Positions 28,614-39,799 are shown, numbered from the stretch's first letter. The stretch is DNA of 54,196 nucleotides from Bacillota bacterium (GCA_029553165.1 JAKPCT010000022.1:1-54196), one strand, 5' to 3'. The notes: generated from the sequence alone by a model not told the origin. Numbers and translations: made by a program.

Positions 28614-29801
28614 ATGAACAAATTATCAATTGATGACATTCAAGTCAAGGGTAAACGGGTTTTCGTGAGAGTTGATTTTAATGTTCCTGTAGATGATGCC
28701 GGCAAGATCACTGATGATCGTCGAATTGTAGCGGCAATTCCGACAATCAAAGCATTATCTGAAAAAGGCGCCAAAGTAATTTTAGCTTCACATTTTGGTC
28801 GTCCCAAAGGTGCACCAAATGATAAATACCGTTTGAATGCGATGGCGGAACGCTTACAAGAATTAATCGGCAAACCGGTAGTTAAAGTTAATGACTGTAT
28901 TGGTGCTGAACCAAAAGCGGCAATCGAAAAACTACCGGAAGGTGGAATTGTTTTATTAGAAAACGTACGGTTCTATAAAGAAGAAGAAGCTAATGACGAA
29001 GGTTTCTCCAAGCAATTAGCTGAATTGGCAGATGTTTATGTTAATGATGCGTTTGGCGCTGCTCACCGTGCTCACGCTTCAACCGCAGGTATTACCAAAT
29101 TTGTTAACCAATCAGTAGCAGGTTACTTAATGCAAAAAGAGATCAACATTATGGGTAAAGCGCTCTCCAATCCGGATCGTCCTTTTGTGGCAATCTTAGG
29201 TGGCGCCAAAGTATCCGATAAATTAGGCGTCATTGAAAATCTACTGGATAAGGTTGACACTTTGATTATCGGTGGCGGAATGTCCTATACCTTCTTAAAA
29301 GCCAAAGGATATGAGATTGGACGTTCGTTATTGGATGCCGAAAAGATCGAATTTGCCAAAGAGATGATGGCTAAAGCCGAAGCTAAAGGCGTAAAACTGT
29401 TACTGCCGGTTGATAACGTAGTGGCTGATGACTTCAAACAACCCACAATGTCAAAAGTGGTGGCTTCAAATGAGATTCCGGCTGATCTGGAAGGTGTTGA
29501 TATTGGACCTAATACAATCAAGCTGTTCTCCGAAGCAATCTTGGGTGCAAAAACCGTAATCTGGAACGGCCCAATGGGAGTCTTTGAGGTGCCTGAATTT
29601 GCAGTTGGTACCAAAGCAATTGCCGATGCTCTCTCTAAGTGTGGCGGTACCACAATCGTTGGTGGTGGCGATTCCGCAGCGGCAGTTGAACAACTTGGAT
29701 ATGCTGATAAAGTAACCCATGTTTCAACCGGTGGTGGCGCTTCACTTGAGTTCTTAGAAGGAAAAGAACTACCTGGAGTTGCAGCATTAACTGATAAGTA
29801 A
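28614..29801 (+). CDS. pgk: Phosphoglycerate kinase
   Basis: Transfers phosphate from 1,3-bisphosphoglycerate to ADP. The 395-residue protein has the N-terminal RVDFNVPVD, the substrate block SHFGRPKG and HRAHAST, and the C-terminal nucleotide segment [11 protein letters not shown] and [17 protein letters not shown] follows AGAGGGGG. The 192-base gap before it is where gapA stands in B. subtilis. Confidence 0.98.
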   Translation: MNKLSIDDIQVKGKRVFVRVDFNVPVDDAGKITDDRRIVAAIPTIKALSEKGAKVILASHFGRPKGAPNDKYRLNAMAERLQELIGKPVVKVNDCIGAEPKAAIEKLPEGGIVLLENVRFYKEEEANDEGFSKQLAELADVYVNDAFGAAHRAHASTAGITKFVNQSVAGYLMQKEINIMGKALSNPDRPFVAILGGAKVSDKLGVIENLLDKVDTLIIGGGMSYTFLKAKGYEIGRSLLDAEKIEFAKEMMAKAEAKGVKLLLPVDNVVADDFKQPTMSKVVASNEIPADLEGVDIGPNTIKLFSEAILGAKTVIWNGPMGVFEVPEFAVGTKAIADALSKCGGTTIVGGGDSAAAVEQLGYADKVTHVSTGGGASLEFLEGKELPGVAALTDK

Positions 29802-29828
29802 GATCTAACTTAAGGATTTAGAACTTGG

Positions 29829-29897
29829 AAGCCAGAGTTAGGAATCCAGAAGTATTAAGTACTGCTGATACTTCGGATTCCTATGCTCTGCTTTTCT
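29829..29897 (+). other. Long intergenic hairpin between pgk and tpiA
   Basis: Arms 29829-29855 and 29868-29893 pair over about 24 positions with few mismatches (core AGGAATCC with GGATTCCT and GAAGTAT with ATACTTC) around a 12-base loop, followed by TTTTCTT. It could be a partial terminator or an mRNA processing/stability element that separates pgk from tpiA expression. Confidence 0.75.
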
Positions 29898-29951
29898 TCT
29901 GAATTCAATAAACTTTCTTTGAAATTCAATATTTGCAGATGGAGGTTCATG

Positions 29952-30701
29952 ATGCGTAAACCAATTATTGCAGGAAACTGGAAGATGTATAAGACAGTTC
30001 CTGAAGCTAAAGAGTTAGTGAAAGGAGTGCTGGATAAGCTTGGTGCTTATGAACAGGTAGAAGTGGTCTTTTGTCCTCCTTTTACAGCATTAAGTGCAGT
30101 TAAAGAGCTGATTAAAGGAACTTCAGTGGGACTGGCTGCTCAAAACCTGCACTGGAAAGAAGAAGGAGCTTATACCGGTGAAATAGCTCCGGCAATGTTA
30201 AAAGATCTTGGCTGTGATTATGTAATTATTGGTCACTCTGAAAGACGTCAATACTTTGGTGAGACCGATGAGACTGTTAACTTGAAGGCTAAAGCTGCAC
30301 TGGCGGCAGGGATCAGTCCGATTATCTGTGTCGGTGAGTCTTTAGAAGAACGCGAAGCTGGTAAAACCAATTCCTTGATTAAAGAACAAACCGAAAAAGC
30401 ATTAGCAGGGATCGCTGCATCAGATATCGCTAAAGTTGTAATTGCTTACGAACCAATCTGGGCCATTGGGACCGGAAAATCCTCCAATGGACAAGATGCG
30501 AACGAGGTTTGCGGTTTGATTAGAGCAACGATCGCCGGATTATTTGGTGCTGATGCTGCCAACCAGGTACGAATCCAATATGGCGGTAGCGTTAAACCTA
30601 ATAATATTAAAGAATTTATGGATCAACCGGAGATTGACGGTGCTTTAGTTGGTGGAGCCAGCCTGGAAGCGGATTCATTTATCAATATCATTAAATATTA
30701 A
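29952..30701 (+). CDS. tpiA: Triosephosphate isomerase
   Basis: Interconverts DHAP and glyceraldehyde-3-phosphate. Catalytic set seen: K in AGNWKM (residue 11-12 region), H in IIGHSERR, E in AYEPIWAIGTG, plus the phosphate loop YGGSVKP. The frame is open from 29883 through the hairpin, but GGAGG at 29941-29945 fits ATG 29952 (MRKPIIAGNW), 249 residues; ATG 29949 is three bases from it. Confidence 0.97.
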   Translation: MRKPIIAGNWKMYKTVPEAKELVKGVLDKLGAYEQVEVVFCPPFTALSAVKELIKGTSVGLAAQNLHWKEEGAYTGEIAPAMLKDLGCDYVIIGHSERRQYFGETDETVNLKAKAALAAGISPIICVGESLEEREAGKTNSLIKEQTEKALAGIAASDIAKVVIAYEPIWAIGTGKSSNGQDANEVCGLIRATIAGLFGADAANQVRIQYGGSVKPNNIKEFMDQPEIDGALVGGASLEADSFINIIKY

Positions 30702-30715
30702 TTTTGGAGGGTAAG

Positions 30716-32257
30716 ATGGGCTACAGACCAACAGCATTGTTCATTCTTGACGGTTGGGGTGAAAATCCAAACCCGGAAGCAAACGCAATTAAACAGGCGA
30801 ATACTCCATTTTTAGACAGTATGTTTGCCAAATATCCGCATGCGACATTACTCTGCTCCGGAGAGGCAGTCGGTTTACCGGAAGGGCAGATGGGTACCTC
30901 CGAAGTGGGGCATCTGAATATCGGCGCCGGCAGAGTTGTCTATCAGAGTCTGGTAAGAATCTCAAAAGCTTTACGTGACGGAGAATTCAAGCAAAATAAA
31001 GTCTTTTTGGATTTGATTAATTATGCTCTCAAAGCTGATCGTCCTTTGCATTTAATGGGATTAGTATCACCGGGAGGGGTACATAGTCATACCGAACATT
31101 TATACGGATTGATCCAACTTGCTAAGGATTTTGGAATCAAGCAGGTCTATATTCATGCTTTTTTAGATGGCAGGGATACGCCTCCGTCAAGCGCTGCCGA
31201 ATATCTTGAAGAACTGGAACAAGTTTGTCGGGAGAAAGGGTTAGGCAAAGTAGCAACAATTCATGGCCGTTATTATGCAATGGACCGTGACAAACGTTGG
31301 GACCGGGTCGAGAAAGCATATGCCGCGATGGTATATGGTGAAGGCGAAGAGGCTGATTCCAGCCTGCAGGCAATTCAAAACTCCTATCAAAACAATGTAA
31401 CTGATGAGTTTGTATTACCGACGATCATTAAAGAAAATGGCAAACCAGTAGCGGTGATCGAAGCCAGTGATCCGGTGATATTCTTCAACTTCCGTCCGGA
31501 TCGGGCGCGGGAGATTACCAGAGCTTTCGTTGATCCCGATTTCGATGGGTTTTTCAGAAAAAATGGCTATCTGAAACCATACTATGTATGTATGACCCAA
31601 TATGATGAAACACTAAATGTGCCGTTAATCTTCCCGCCTGAAGAGAAGATGAAGAATATTTTATCAGAAGTGCTTGCCAATAATGGATTAAAACAACTGC
31701 GAATTGCAGAAACCGAAAAATATGCTCACGTAACCTTCTTTTTTAATGGTGGTGAGGAGACCCCCTATCCATTGGAGGACCGTATTTTAATCCCGTCTCC
31801 CAAAGTTGCTACTTACGATTTGAAACCGGAGATGAGCGCTCCTGAAGTTACCGAAAGGCTTTTACAAGAGCTCAATGATGATAAGTACGATGTAATAATT
31901 GCCAATTATGCCAACTGCGATATGGTAGGTCATACTGGTGTAATGAAAGCGGCACAACAAGCGGTAGAAACAGTCGATCAGTGTCTGGCCAAAGTAGTTC
32001 CGGTGATTCTTGAAAAGGGTGGCGCAGTAATTATTACGGCTGATCATGGTAACGCGGAGATGATGGAAGACTATCAAACCCATGAACCGTATACCGCGCA
32101 TACGACTTTCCCGGTTCCGGTAATTGTTGCCGGAGTAGCCGGTGAGTATACGGTTAAAGATGGCGGACTGTCAGACTTAGCACCAACGGTACTTGATTTA
32201 TTAGGAATTGAAAAACCGGTTGAAATGACTGGAAATACATTAATCGTAAGGAAGTAA
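30716..32257 (+). CDS. gpmI: 2,3-bisphosphoglycerate-independent phosphoglycerate mutase
   Basis: The Mn-dependent mutase of spore formers, converting 3-PG to 2-PG. The alkaline-phosphatase-like metal site is visible (ILDGWG, phospho-acceptor serine in MGTSEVGHLNIGAGR, HTEHL, ADHGNAE, HTTFPVPV). ATG 30716 follows GGAGGG; the upstream TTG 30704 lies in that site. 513 residues, as in B. subtilis. The mutase is pH- and metal-sensitive in sporulating Bacillus. Confidence 0.97.
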   Translation: MGYRPTALFILDGWGENPNPEANAIKQANTPFLDSMFAKYPHATLLCSGEAVGLPEGQMGTSEVGHLNIGAGRVVYQSLVRISKALRDGEFKQNKVFLDLINYALKADRPLHLMGLVSPGGVHSHTEHLYGLIQLAKDFGIKQVYIHAFLDGRDTPPSSAAEYLEELEQVCREKGLGKVATIHGRYYAMDRDKRWDRVEKAYAAMVYGEGEEADSSLQAIQNSYQNNVTDEFVLPTIIKENGKPVAVIEASDPVIFFNFRPDRAREITRAFVDPDFDGFFRKNGYLKPYYVCMTQYDETLNVPLIFPPEEKMKNILSEVLANNGLKQLRIAETEKYAHVTFFFNGGEETPYPLEDRILIPSPKVATYDLKPEMSAPEVTERLLQELNDDKYDVIIANYANCDMVGHTGVMKAAQQAVETVDQCLAKVVPVILEKGGAVIITADHGNAEMMEDYQTHEPYTAHTTFPVPVIVAGVAGEYTVKDGGLSDLAPTVLDLLGIEKPVEMTGNTLIVRK

Positions 32258-32277
32258 TTGATAATTAGTTAAAAATG

Positions 32278-32320
32278 TTTACCAAAAAAACATTGACTTT
32301 TACTATAATAATTTGGTAAA
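32278..32320 (+). promoter_or_regulatory. Probable internal promoter/operator upstream of eno
   Basis: A perfect 9-bp inverted repeat, TTTACCAAA (32278-32286) and TTTGGTAAA (32312-32320), flanks TTGACT (32293-32298) and TATAAT (32303-32308). The two boxes are too close to work together, so one or both serve with weaker partners. The 131-base gap suggests eno has its own start. Confidence 0.4.
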
Positions 32321-32358
32321 AACTTAGTGTGAGTAAAAATAAGACATCCTTTTTGTGA

Positions 32359-33696
<1,338 letters not shown>

Positions 33697-33770
33697 TCCC
33701 AAATTCAGTCTTGTAGTTCCTAACTTAATGTGCTACAATGGTGATTGATATTGGGGGCGGAGGTGTTTCA

Positions 33771-33992
33771 TTGAAACTCTTTTTTCAGATTTTACTAGCA
33801 ATTAATGCTATTGCTTTAACCATCATCATTATTATCCAACCTAGTAAAGGAGAAGGGTTGGGCTCGATTGGTTCGGGTGGACAGTTGTTTTTTGCTAAAA
33901 ACAAAGGTCTTGAGAAACTCCTTGAGAAGGTTACGATGTGGTTGGCAATTGCATTTGGTGTATTAGTAATTTTAGCGAAAATTACCAGGTAA
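33771..33992 (+). CDS. secG: Preprotein translocase subunit SecG
   Basis: A small two-helix membrane subunit of the SecYEG channel. The 73-residue product has helices at about 3-25 and 52-70 with the conserved PSKGEGLGSIGSGGQLFF loop between. The frame is open from 33738, but TTG 33771 lies seven bases after GGCGGAGGTG and gives MKLFFQILLAIN. It closes the glycolytic gene row, ahead of a strong terminator. Confidence 0.93.
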   Translation: MKLFFQILLAINAIALTIIIIIQPSKGEGLGSIGSGGQLFFAKNKGLEKLLEKVTMWLAIAFGVLVILAKITR

Positions 33993-33993
33993 A

Positions 33994-34023
33994 AAATGGG
34001 GCAAAAAAGCCCTATTTTTTTTT
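33994..34023 (+). terminator. secG: Terminator after secG
   Basis: AATGGGGC and GCCCTATT form an 8-bp stem (one G-T pair) around AAAAAA, followed by nine T. Confidence 0.9.
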
Positions 34024-34120
34024 ATAATTATTCCGATGTATATATTAAATTTAAGAGGGAAACCCGGTATTATGTCGAATTCACTAACAAATGTTTTTTG
34101 ATTATATGGGAGGGGTATAT

Positions 34121-35563
34121 TTGAATTTAATTAGGGGAATTAAACAAAGATTGTTAATCAGTTTTTCATTGATGTTTCTTATTATTTTGTTTTTACTTAA
34201 GGTAATCCCCAGCAGTAATATATTATTGTTTATTCTTCTGGTTCTAGTTATGTTGGCGGGGTTTATCTTTGCCGGTAACTTTTTATTGAACCGCTGGTTG
34301 ATCTACCCACTTTATAATTTTATTAATATATCCAAGCAGATCGCTAAAAATGATCTCAGTATCCAAATCGATGATGTCAGTGATGATGAATTTGGCGAAT
34401 TAGCAAAAACAATGAATGATATGTTGAAAAATCTAAGAGCGGTTTTGCAGGAAAACTTAAACGCATCGGAACAAGTAGCGATTGCTGCCACGGAAATGCG
34501 TAAAATGTCAGATCATGCTAACAACGCTACTCAAAGTATTACCAAAACAGTGGAGCAGATGGCTAATGCTACCGAGGAGCAATTTGAGAACATTCAAATG
34601 TCAGTGTTGGCAACGCAACAGATGTCTGAAAATGCGCAACAAGTTGCTGTTGAAGCACAAAAAGCTGCCAATTTCTCCAGTCAGGCAGCAGATCGGGCTA
34701 AAAAAGGTGAAGAGATTGTTCAGGTAGTACATTCAAAGATCGTTCAAGTTAAGGAAACGGTTGACAGTTCAGCTGAAGTTGTCCGGAGATTAGGAGCCAG
34801 CTCAGCAGAGATTGGGAAAATTATTGACGTTATCAGAGGAATTGCCCGGCAGACCAACCTGTTGGCACTTAATGCGGCAATTGAAGCTGCGCGTGCCGGT
34901 GAACATGGCCGCGGTTTCTCGGTTGTTGCCGATGAAGTTCGAATGTTGGCAGAACAATCAACGCAATCAGCTACTCAGATTGTTGAGATGATCAGTGAAA
35001 TCCAAAGTGAAACCAAGACTGCAGTCGAAGCGATGGAGATTGGTACCAAGGTTGTTGATGAGGGAACGGTTTTAGCTTTGGCAGCTAAAGAAGCATTTAA
35101 GCAGATTACTGAAGCAGTAATGCAGACAGTGAATACGATTCATGAGATTGCTGCTGCGTCCGAAGAACAGGCAGCCAGCAGTAAAGAGATGAATAACACA
35201 ATGCATACTGTTGCTAACGTTGCTAAACAAAATGTGAGTGGTGCCAATCAAGTATCAACATCATCACATGAACAAAGTTTTACAATGGAGAAACTGACCT
35301 CCTCAGCGGTCCAATTAGTAGAGATGGCCGATCAACTTACGGCATTGGTCGGCAGGTTTAAAGTGAAATCCGATTTTCAACGTTGCTGGCGCGTCAATGA
35401 CTGTAATCAGGTAAATTGCCCGGCTTACCAGAGTGCTGAAAAGAAATGTTGGTTAATTCCAAATACATTAAGTCAGAATGGGACACCCTGTGGTTCAGTT
35501 AATGAAAAACGGCAGGGATGTCATCAGTGTAAAGTATTTAAAATTAATACCAAAATTGATTAA
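34121..35563 (+). CDS. Methyl-accepting chemotaxis protein with C-terminal cysteine-rich module
   Basis: Two closely spaced membrane helices (about residues 11-29 and 34-56) leave almost no external domain; then HAMP (57-105) and a full MCP signalling domain with the hairpin tip [35 protein letters not shown] block. The last 60 residues (C422 on) contain eight cysteines with [15 protein letters not shown] and CWLIPNT motifs, like the cysteine-rich tails seen on some cytoplasmic sensors; metal, Fe-S or redox sensing inside the cell is inferred. TTG 34121 is preferred (GGAGGGG six bases upstream) over ATG 34091. 480 residues. Confidence 0.9.
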   Translation: MNLIRGIKQRLLISFSLMFLIILFLLKVIPSSNILLFILLVLVMLAGFIFAGNFLLNRWLIYPLYNFINISKQIAKNDLSIQIDDVSDDEFGELAKTMNDMLKNLRAVLQENLNASEQVAIAATEMRKMSDHANNATQSITKTVEQMANATEEQFENIQMSVLATQQMSENAQQVAVEAQKAANFSSQAADRAKKGEEIVQVVHSKIVQVKETVDSSAEVVRRLGASSAEIGKIIDVIRGIARQTNLLALNAAIEAARAGEHGRGFSVVADEVRMLAEQSTQSATQIVEMISEIQSETKTAVEAMEIGTKVVDEGTVLALAAKEAFKQITEAVMQTVNTIHEIAAASEEQAASSKEMNNTMHTVANVAKQNVSGANQVSTSSHEQSFTMEKLTSSAVQLVEMADQLTALVGRFKVKSDFQRCWRVNDCNQVNCPAYQSAEKKCWLIPNTLSQNGTPCGSVNEKRQGCHQCKVFKINTKID

Positions 35564-35581
35564 AAGGAAAAAAATGATAAA

Positions 35582-35612
35582 AGAGATTGGTTACAACTAA
35601 TCTCTTTTTTTT
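35582..35612 (+). terminator. Terminator after the chemoreceptor gene
   Basis: AGAGATT and AATCTCT pair around a 10-base loop, followed by eight T. Confidence 0.88.
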
Positions 35613-35730
35613 GCAACAAATTAGTAACATTATCAATTTGTAAATTTAATTGCATTCCTGGTATTAGAGGTCTATAATAGTAATGGTTTGATTGATGAAC
35701 GGAAAAACTAAGCAGATAGGAGGTTTTCTC

Positions 35731-36927
35731 TTGTTAATTTTAGTTCTTAACAGCGGCAGCTCGTCACTCAAGTACAAGCTGTATCAGATGAAAACTGAAA
35801 CGGTATTGGCTTCAGGAGTTGTAGAACGGATTGGCAGTGGTAACGGAAATTCACTCATCAACCATAATAAAGGTGAAGAGAAGTTTAAAATTGAACAAAA
35901 AATAAGCAATCACAGTGAAGCATTGAAAGCAGTTTTTGCTTTACTTACCGATGCTGAAAAAGGAAGTATCGGTTCTTTAGAAGAAATCAAAGCAGTTGGA
36001 CATAGAGTTTTACATGGTGGAGAAATTTATTCAAGTGCCACTATCATCAGTGACAAAGATATGGAACAGATTGAAAATCTGCGCGATCTGGGTCCGCTTC
36101 ATATGCCGGCAAACATTATGGGAATAAAAGCCTGTCAGGAATTAATGCCTCAGACTCCTCAAGTTGCAGTGTTCGATACTGCATTTCATCAAACAATGCC
36201 CCGTAGTTCATATTTATATGCATTACCTTACGTCTATTATGAAAAATATGGAATTCGCCGTTATGGTTTCCACGGAACTTCACACCGCTATGTCAGCAAC
36301 CAGGCTGCCAAATTATTAGGAAAGAGTCTTTCAAAATTAAAGATGATTACACTTCACCTTGGTAATGGCAGTAGTATTGCAGCGATCAAGGATGGAAAAT
36401 GCTTTGATACTTCAATGGGATTTACTCCATTAGAAGGGTTAGTGATGGGGACACGCAGCGGTGACCTGGACCCGGCGATTGTGCCATTTTTACAGAATGT
36501 ATTAAATATCAGCGCCAGTGAAGTAGACAACCTTTTAAATAAGAAAAGCGGTTTCTTGGGAATGTGCGGTTTCAGTGATTTACGAGACATTCAAAAAGCA
36601 CGTCAGGAAGGTAATGAAAGAGCAATTGATGTTTATGATGTATTTATTCAACGTTTAGTCAAATACATCGGTTCTTATTATGCTGTATTAGGTGGCTTGG
36701 ATGTATTGGTATTTACTGCCGGAATCGGTGAAAACGATTGGGTAGTAAGGGCTGATGTCTGTAAACATTTGACCCACATGGGAATTGAGCTTGATGAGAA
36801 GAAGAATGACGGACTGCGTGGTAAGGAGACTGTAATCAGCAAGTCCCGTTCCAAAGTAACGGTGATGGTAGTTCCGACTGATGAAGAGTTGTTAATTGCC
36901 AGAGATTCTTACGAATTGATCCAATAG
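35731..36927 (+). CDS. ackA: Acetate kinase
   Basis: Makes ATP and acetate from acetyl phosphate, the usual substrate-level step of fermenters. Landmarks: NSGSSSLKY at the N-terminus, GHRVLHGG, FDTAFHQTMP, HLGNGSSIAA, GLVMGTRSGDLDP and FTAGIGEN. The frame is open from 35692, but TTG 35731 is seven bases after AGGAGG and gives 398 residues with the standard N-terminus. No pta is adjacent. Confidence 0.97.
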   Translation: MLILVLNSGSSSLKYKLYQMKTETVLASGVVERIGSGNGNSLINHNKGEEKFKIEQKISNHSEALKAVFALLTDAEKGSIGSLEEIKAVGHRVLHGGEIYSSATIISDKDMEQIENLRDLGPLHMPANIMGIKACQELMPQTPQVAVFDTAFHQTMPRSSYLYALPYVYYEKYGIRRYGFHGTSHRYVSNQAAKLLGKSLSKLKMITLHLGNGSSIAAIKDGKCFDTSMGFTPLEGLVMGTRSGDLDPAIVPFLQNVLNISASEVDNLLNKKSGFLGMCGFSDLRDIQKARQEGNERAIDVYDVFIQRLVKYIGSYYAVLGGLDVLVFTAGIGENDWVVRADVCKHLTHMGIELDEKKNDGLRGKETVISKSRSKVTVMVVPTDEELLIARDSYELIQ

Positions 36928-36949
36928 AAGCGTATTATTTATAGTTAAT

Positions 36950-36990
36950 AAAAACAAACAGGTTGCAAATTAGAACCTGTTTGTTTTTTG
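36950..36990 (+). terminator. ackA: Terminator after ackA
   Basis: AAACAAACAGGTT pairs with AACCTGTTTGTTT, giving a long stem with a nine-base loop and a T-rich tail. Confidence 0.93.
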
Positions 36991-37040
36991 TTAAAATTAT
37001 ATTAAATATTATATCCGATTTTACAAAAAAAGTATACTAT

Positions 37041-37068
37041 TTGATTATGTAACTTTTTGAGATATAAT
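37041..37068 (+). promoter_or_regulatory. Promoter of the jelly-roll lipoprotein gene
   Basis: TTGATT (37041-37046) and TATAAT (37063-37068) are 16 bases apart in an AT-rich region 58 bases before the ATG. A housekeeping-type promoter. Confidence 0.6.
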
Positions 37069-37126
37069 TATAATTGGTAAAAAAAGATAAAAAGTTTAAA
37101 AAAATTTAATAATTCAAGGAGGTCAC

Positions 37127-37996
37127 ATGAAGCGGTACATAGGTATATCATTATTGTTAATTGTAGTGCTCATTGTAGCAGGATGTGGGGGAAATAAAAG
37201 AATAGTAAAAGAGAGATCTACTCCAGGTGAAACAGGTGTTAATCCAGTTGGAGGACCCAAAGATGATCCGGTTTCAAAAATCATCTTCTTTGATGATTTT
37301 GAAAGTGATCAAGGTTGGACAACAACCGGTTTTTGGCATCGTCAGGTGAATGATTCCGGTATTGTTAATAAAGGGTTAATTTATTACAATTTGCCAAAAG
37401 GTGATACTTCAGGTGGAAATATTCCCAGTGCTTATGATGGTAACTATTGTTATTGGTACGGCGAAACAGATACTGGAAACTATTCTAGAACCCCAGAAGG
37501 AGTTATCTCAAAAGGAGCAAATTCTGGAACATTAACTTCACCGGCGATTACTATTCCTGAAAAAACAAATCCGGTATTGACATTTATGACTTGGTATGAG
37601 GTTGAGAGTGTTACCCCTAATGAATTTGATCAGATGATCGTCAAAATAAGCGACGATGATGGAGCTAGTTTTAAGGAACTATATCGGTTAAATCCAGTAG
37701 AAAATCCTTATCACGATGGTAAAAAATCCTCAATTGCCTATACCAGTGGTGGATTTGATCTTCCCGGAAAATGGGTTGAAGTTGGAAAATTAAGTTTAAG
37801 TGAATACCAAGGTAAGACAATTAAAATTCAATTTGAGTTTAGTACGAAAGATGATGCTTTCAATTATTTCCGGGGATGGTTCATTGATCTGGTAAAGATT
37901 GTTAATTCTGATGAGCCGGTACTCAAGGTTCAAGGGATGCAATCGATTAGGAGCTATCCAAAGAATCCCCCGCAGAGAAGAGAAATAAGTTTTTAA
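37127..37996 (+). CDS. Lipoprotein with a jelly-roll (MAM/immune-inhibitor-like) domain
   Basis: The signal peptide ends in a lipobox, VAGC, with lipid-bearing C20. After a short linker, residues about 55-270 carry the pattern DDFESDQGWTTTGFWH, GTLTSPAITIP, VLTFMTWYEVE and RGWFIDLVKI, typical of the beta-sandwich domain seen next to metalloproteases and in surface adhesins. No catalytic motif is visible, so binding is more likely than catalysis. CAAGGAGG precedes ATG. Monocistronic; ends in a strong terminator. Confidence 0.75.
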   Translation: MKRYIGISLLLIVVLIVAGCGGNKRIVKERSTPGETGVNPVGGPKDDPVSKIIFFDDFESDQGWTTTGFWHRQVNDSGIVNKGLIYYNLPKGDTSGGNIPSAYDGNYCYWYGETDTGNYSRTPEGVISKGANSGTLTSPAITIPEKTNPVLTFMTWYEVESVTPNEFDQMIVKISDDDGASFKELYRLNPVENPYHDGKKSSIAYTSGGFDLPGKWVEVGKLSLSEYQGKTIKIQFEFSTKDDAFNYFRGWFIDLVKIVNSDEPVLKVQGMQSIRSYPKNPPQRREISF

Positions 37997-38040
37997 ATTA
38001 TACCAATTTATATGTTGTCAGTAATGTATTTGATTTAGGT

Positions 38041-38080
38041 ACAGACTTTAAAGCTACTCCAGCTTTAAAGTCTGTTATTT
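38041..38080 (+). terminator. Terminator after the lipoprotein gene
   Basis: ACAGACTTTAAAGCT pairs perfectly with AGCTTTAAAGTCTGT (15 bp) around ACTCC, then TATTTTT. The second arm overlaps the last codons of the convergent LysM gene. Confidence 0.85.
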
Positions 38081-39534
38081 TTGATAACGGTAAAAAATTC
38101 TTCAAGCATTGGCCAGTTTTGTGGGAAGCCATATGGCTCGTTGACATAACCCCAGTAGCCGACGCCTCTTAAAGCAAGGTTTGAGGCAGTTTGATATTTT
38201 GCTTTGACGGAACGGACATCTTCAAACCAGACTTCATGTCCGCTATTTTGCTCGTCTGTATAATTAAACCAGGGTGATTGTGCCAGTGGTTCAAAGTTAA
38301 TAACAGCATTGAAACGGTAAGCCAGATTATAAACATCTACTAAATTAACAGGAGTTGCAGTGGTTTCGGGGGTATCGGGTAAAGGCCAATTGTAAGCATA
38401 GAGTGGAATCCCTTGCAGGATCTTTTCGGGTGGTATTTGGGTAACGGCATAGTTAAGGACCTGCCGGACAAGATTGATCGGAGCAATTGGCATTGGTGGA
38501 CCGCCAACCCAACCCCATTCATAAGTCATCAGAAAAACAAAATCAGCTAACTCTCCTAGGGCGGCATAATCAAAAGTACCAACCCATGGCGAATTAGGAA
38601 GATCAGAAGCTTTAGGGGCAATTGCCAAAGATAGCAGATATCCGCGTGGCTTAACTGTTGCCGCCAGATCGCGGATAAATGCAGTATAGAGTTGCCGATC
38701 GGCAGGATACATATTTTCAAAGTCGATATTGATCCCAGTAAAGTTGTAATTGGTAAGCAGATTTATGATGTTAGCGATGGTCCTTTGTTTGACTGCTTCA
38801 TCTCCCATAATGTTTCGGGCAAGATCAGGATCAAAGCCGATTCCCGGAGTCCAATTGGTGATCACCGCCATCGGTTGAATGTTGAACTGGTTTAGAAGGG
38901 CAATCGCCCGTCCCGTATTCGGATTGATTTCAATCTTTCCATCGGAATTAATTGGATAATCATAAAGTCCGCCATAGGTAATATACGGAGCAATACTTGT
39001 CAGTGAACGTTCTAATCCGGCTAAATTATAGAGGAAAAAATAACCAAAAGTTTCAATCGGTCTTTTTGCCGGGACACTAATCTGTTGCGGGATGCTTATA
39101 ATTTGGCCGGGGTAGATTAGCGCCGGATTGGTAATCTGATTGACTTTAACAATCAGTTCGAGGGATACCCCGTAACGCTGAGCAATTTGATATAAAGTAT
39201 CACCCTGACGAATCTGGTAATTAATTTGGGACCAGTCTGGAATTATTAAAACCGTACCAATATTTATGAGATTGGGATTAATAAGATTATTGGTTTGAAC
39301 AATAGCAGTAACGGTAGTATCAAATAATTGCGCTAACTGAAAGAGCGTATCTCCGGCAACTACCATATATTGCAGTGGTGTAGGTTGAGGTGTTGGGATT
39401 AAAATAGCTTGGCCGATCACTAATTGGTCCGGGTTGGGAAATTGATTGAGCGCTTGAATCGCAGTAACAGTGGTATTAAAACGCCTGGCAATTGCAAACA
39501 AGGTATCGCCTGGTTGAACGATATAGATCTCCAT
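38065..39534 (-). CDS. LysM-repeat glycoside hydrolase family 18 protein (YaaH/SleL-like)
   Basis: Three LysM peptidoglycan-binding repeats (about residues 3-48, 52-98 and 102-147; each with G-DTL-x-IA/LA) are followed by a GH18 barrel (about 155-480) with the catalytic segment INIDFENM, where the final E is the acid. This is the architecture of B. subtilis YaaH and B. cereus SleL, spore proteins that cut cortex fragments. There is no signal peptide, as in those proteins. The frame is open from GTG 39543, but AGGATG fits ATG 39534 (MEIYIVQPGDTLF), 489 residues. Confidence 0.88.
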   Translation of the reverse strand: MEIYIVQPGDTLFAIARRFNTTVTAIQALNQFPNPDQLVIGQAILIPTPQPTPLQYMVVAGDTLFQLAQLFDTTVTAIVQTNNLINPNLINIGTVLIIPDWSQINYQIRQGDTLYQIAQRYGVSLELIVKVNQITNPALIYPGQIISIPQQISVPAKRPIETFGYFFLYNLAGLERSLTSIAPYITYGGLYDYPINSDGKIEINPNTGRAIALLNQFNIQPMAVITNWTPGIGFDPDLARNIMGDEAVKQRTIANIINLLTNYNFTGINIDFENMYPADRQLYTAFIRDLAATVKPRGYLLSLAIAPKASDLPNSPWVGTFDYAALGELADFVFLMTYEWGWVGGPPMPIAPINLVRQVLNYAVTQIPPEKILQGIPLYAYNWPLPDTPETTATPVNLVDVYNLAYRFNAVINFEPLAQSPWFNYTDEQNSGHEVWFEDVRSVKAKYQTASNLALRGVGYWGYVNEPYGFPQNWPMLEEFFTVIKNNRL

Positions 39535-39610
39535 TAAATTCACATCCTAATCTTTAGATCGGTTTATTTTATGTGAAAATGGAATAAGTGGTTCATAAAG
39601 AAAAGAGTGA

Positions 39611-39799
39611 TTGCAGCATGCAGAGGGTCTAATCACTAGCCAAACGGATCTGATCATTGTTACAATATTAAAAAGTGGGGAGAAAATATGGATCCCATCA
39701 ATACCAACAATTAATCAAATATCTCTAATCGGGATTAATGGAATTCCGCTGCGGGATGAGGTCGAATTAGAAATAATGTATGTTATAAGATTTTTTTGA
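39611..39799 (+). CDS. Doubtful 62-codon ORF
   Basis: An open frame from TTG with only a weak AAGAG site, ending inside the 3' end of the convergent acetyltransferase gene. The predicted peptide is beta-rich (DLIIVTILKSGEKIWIPS, ISLIGINGIPLRDEVELEI). It might be a small protein or a remnant. I recognise no family; it is listed because it fills the 248-base gap. Confidence 0.2.
   Translation: MQHAEGLITSQTDLIIVTILKSGEKIWIPSIPTINQISLIGINGIPLRDEVELEIMYVIRFF

Noticed and set aside
36354..36590. Opposite-strand frames over glycolytic and fermentation genes (for example across ackA)
   Set aside because: They mirror strongly coding genes, lack ribosome sites and show no family pattern.
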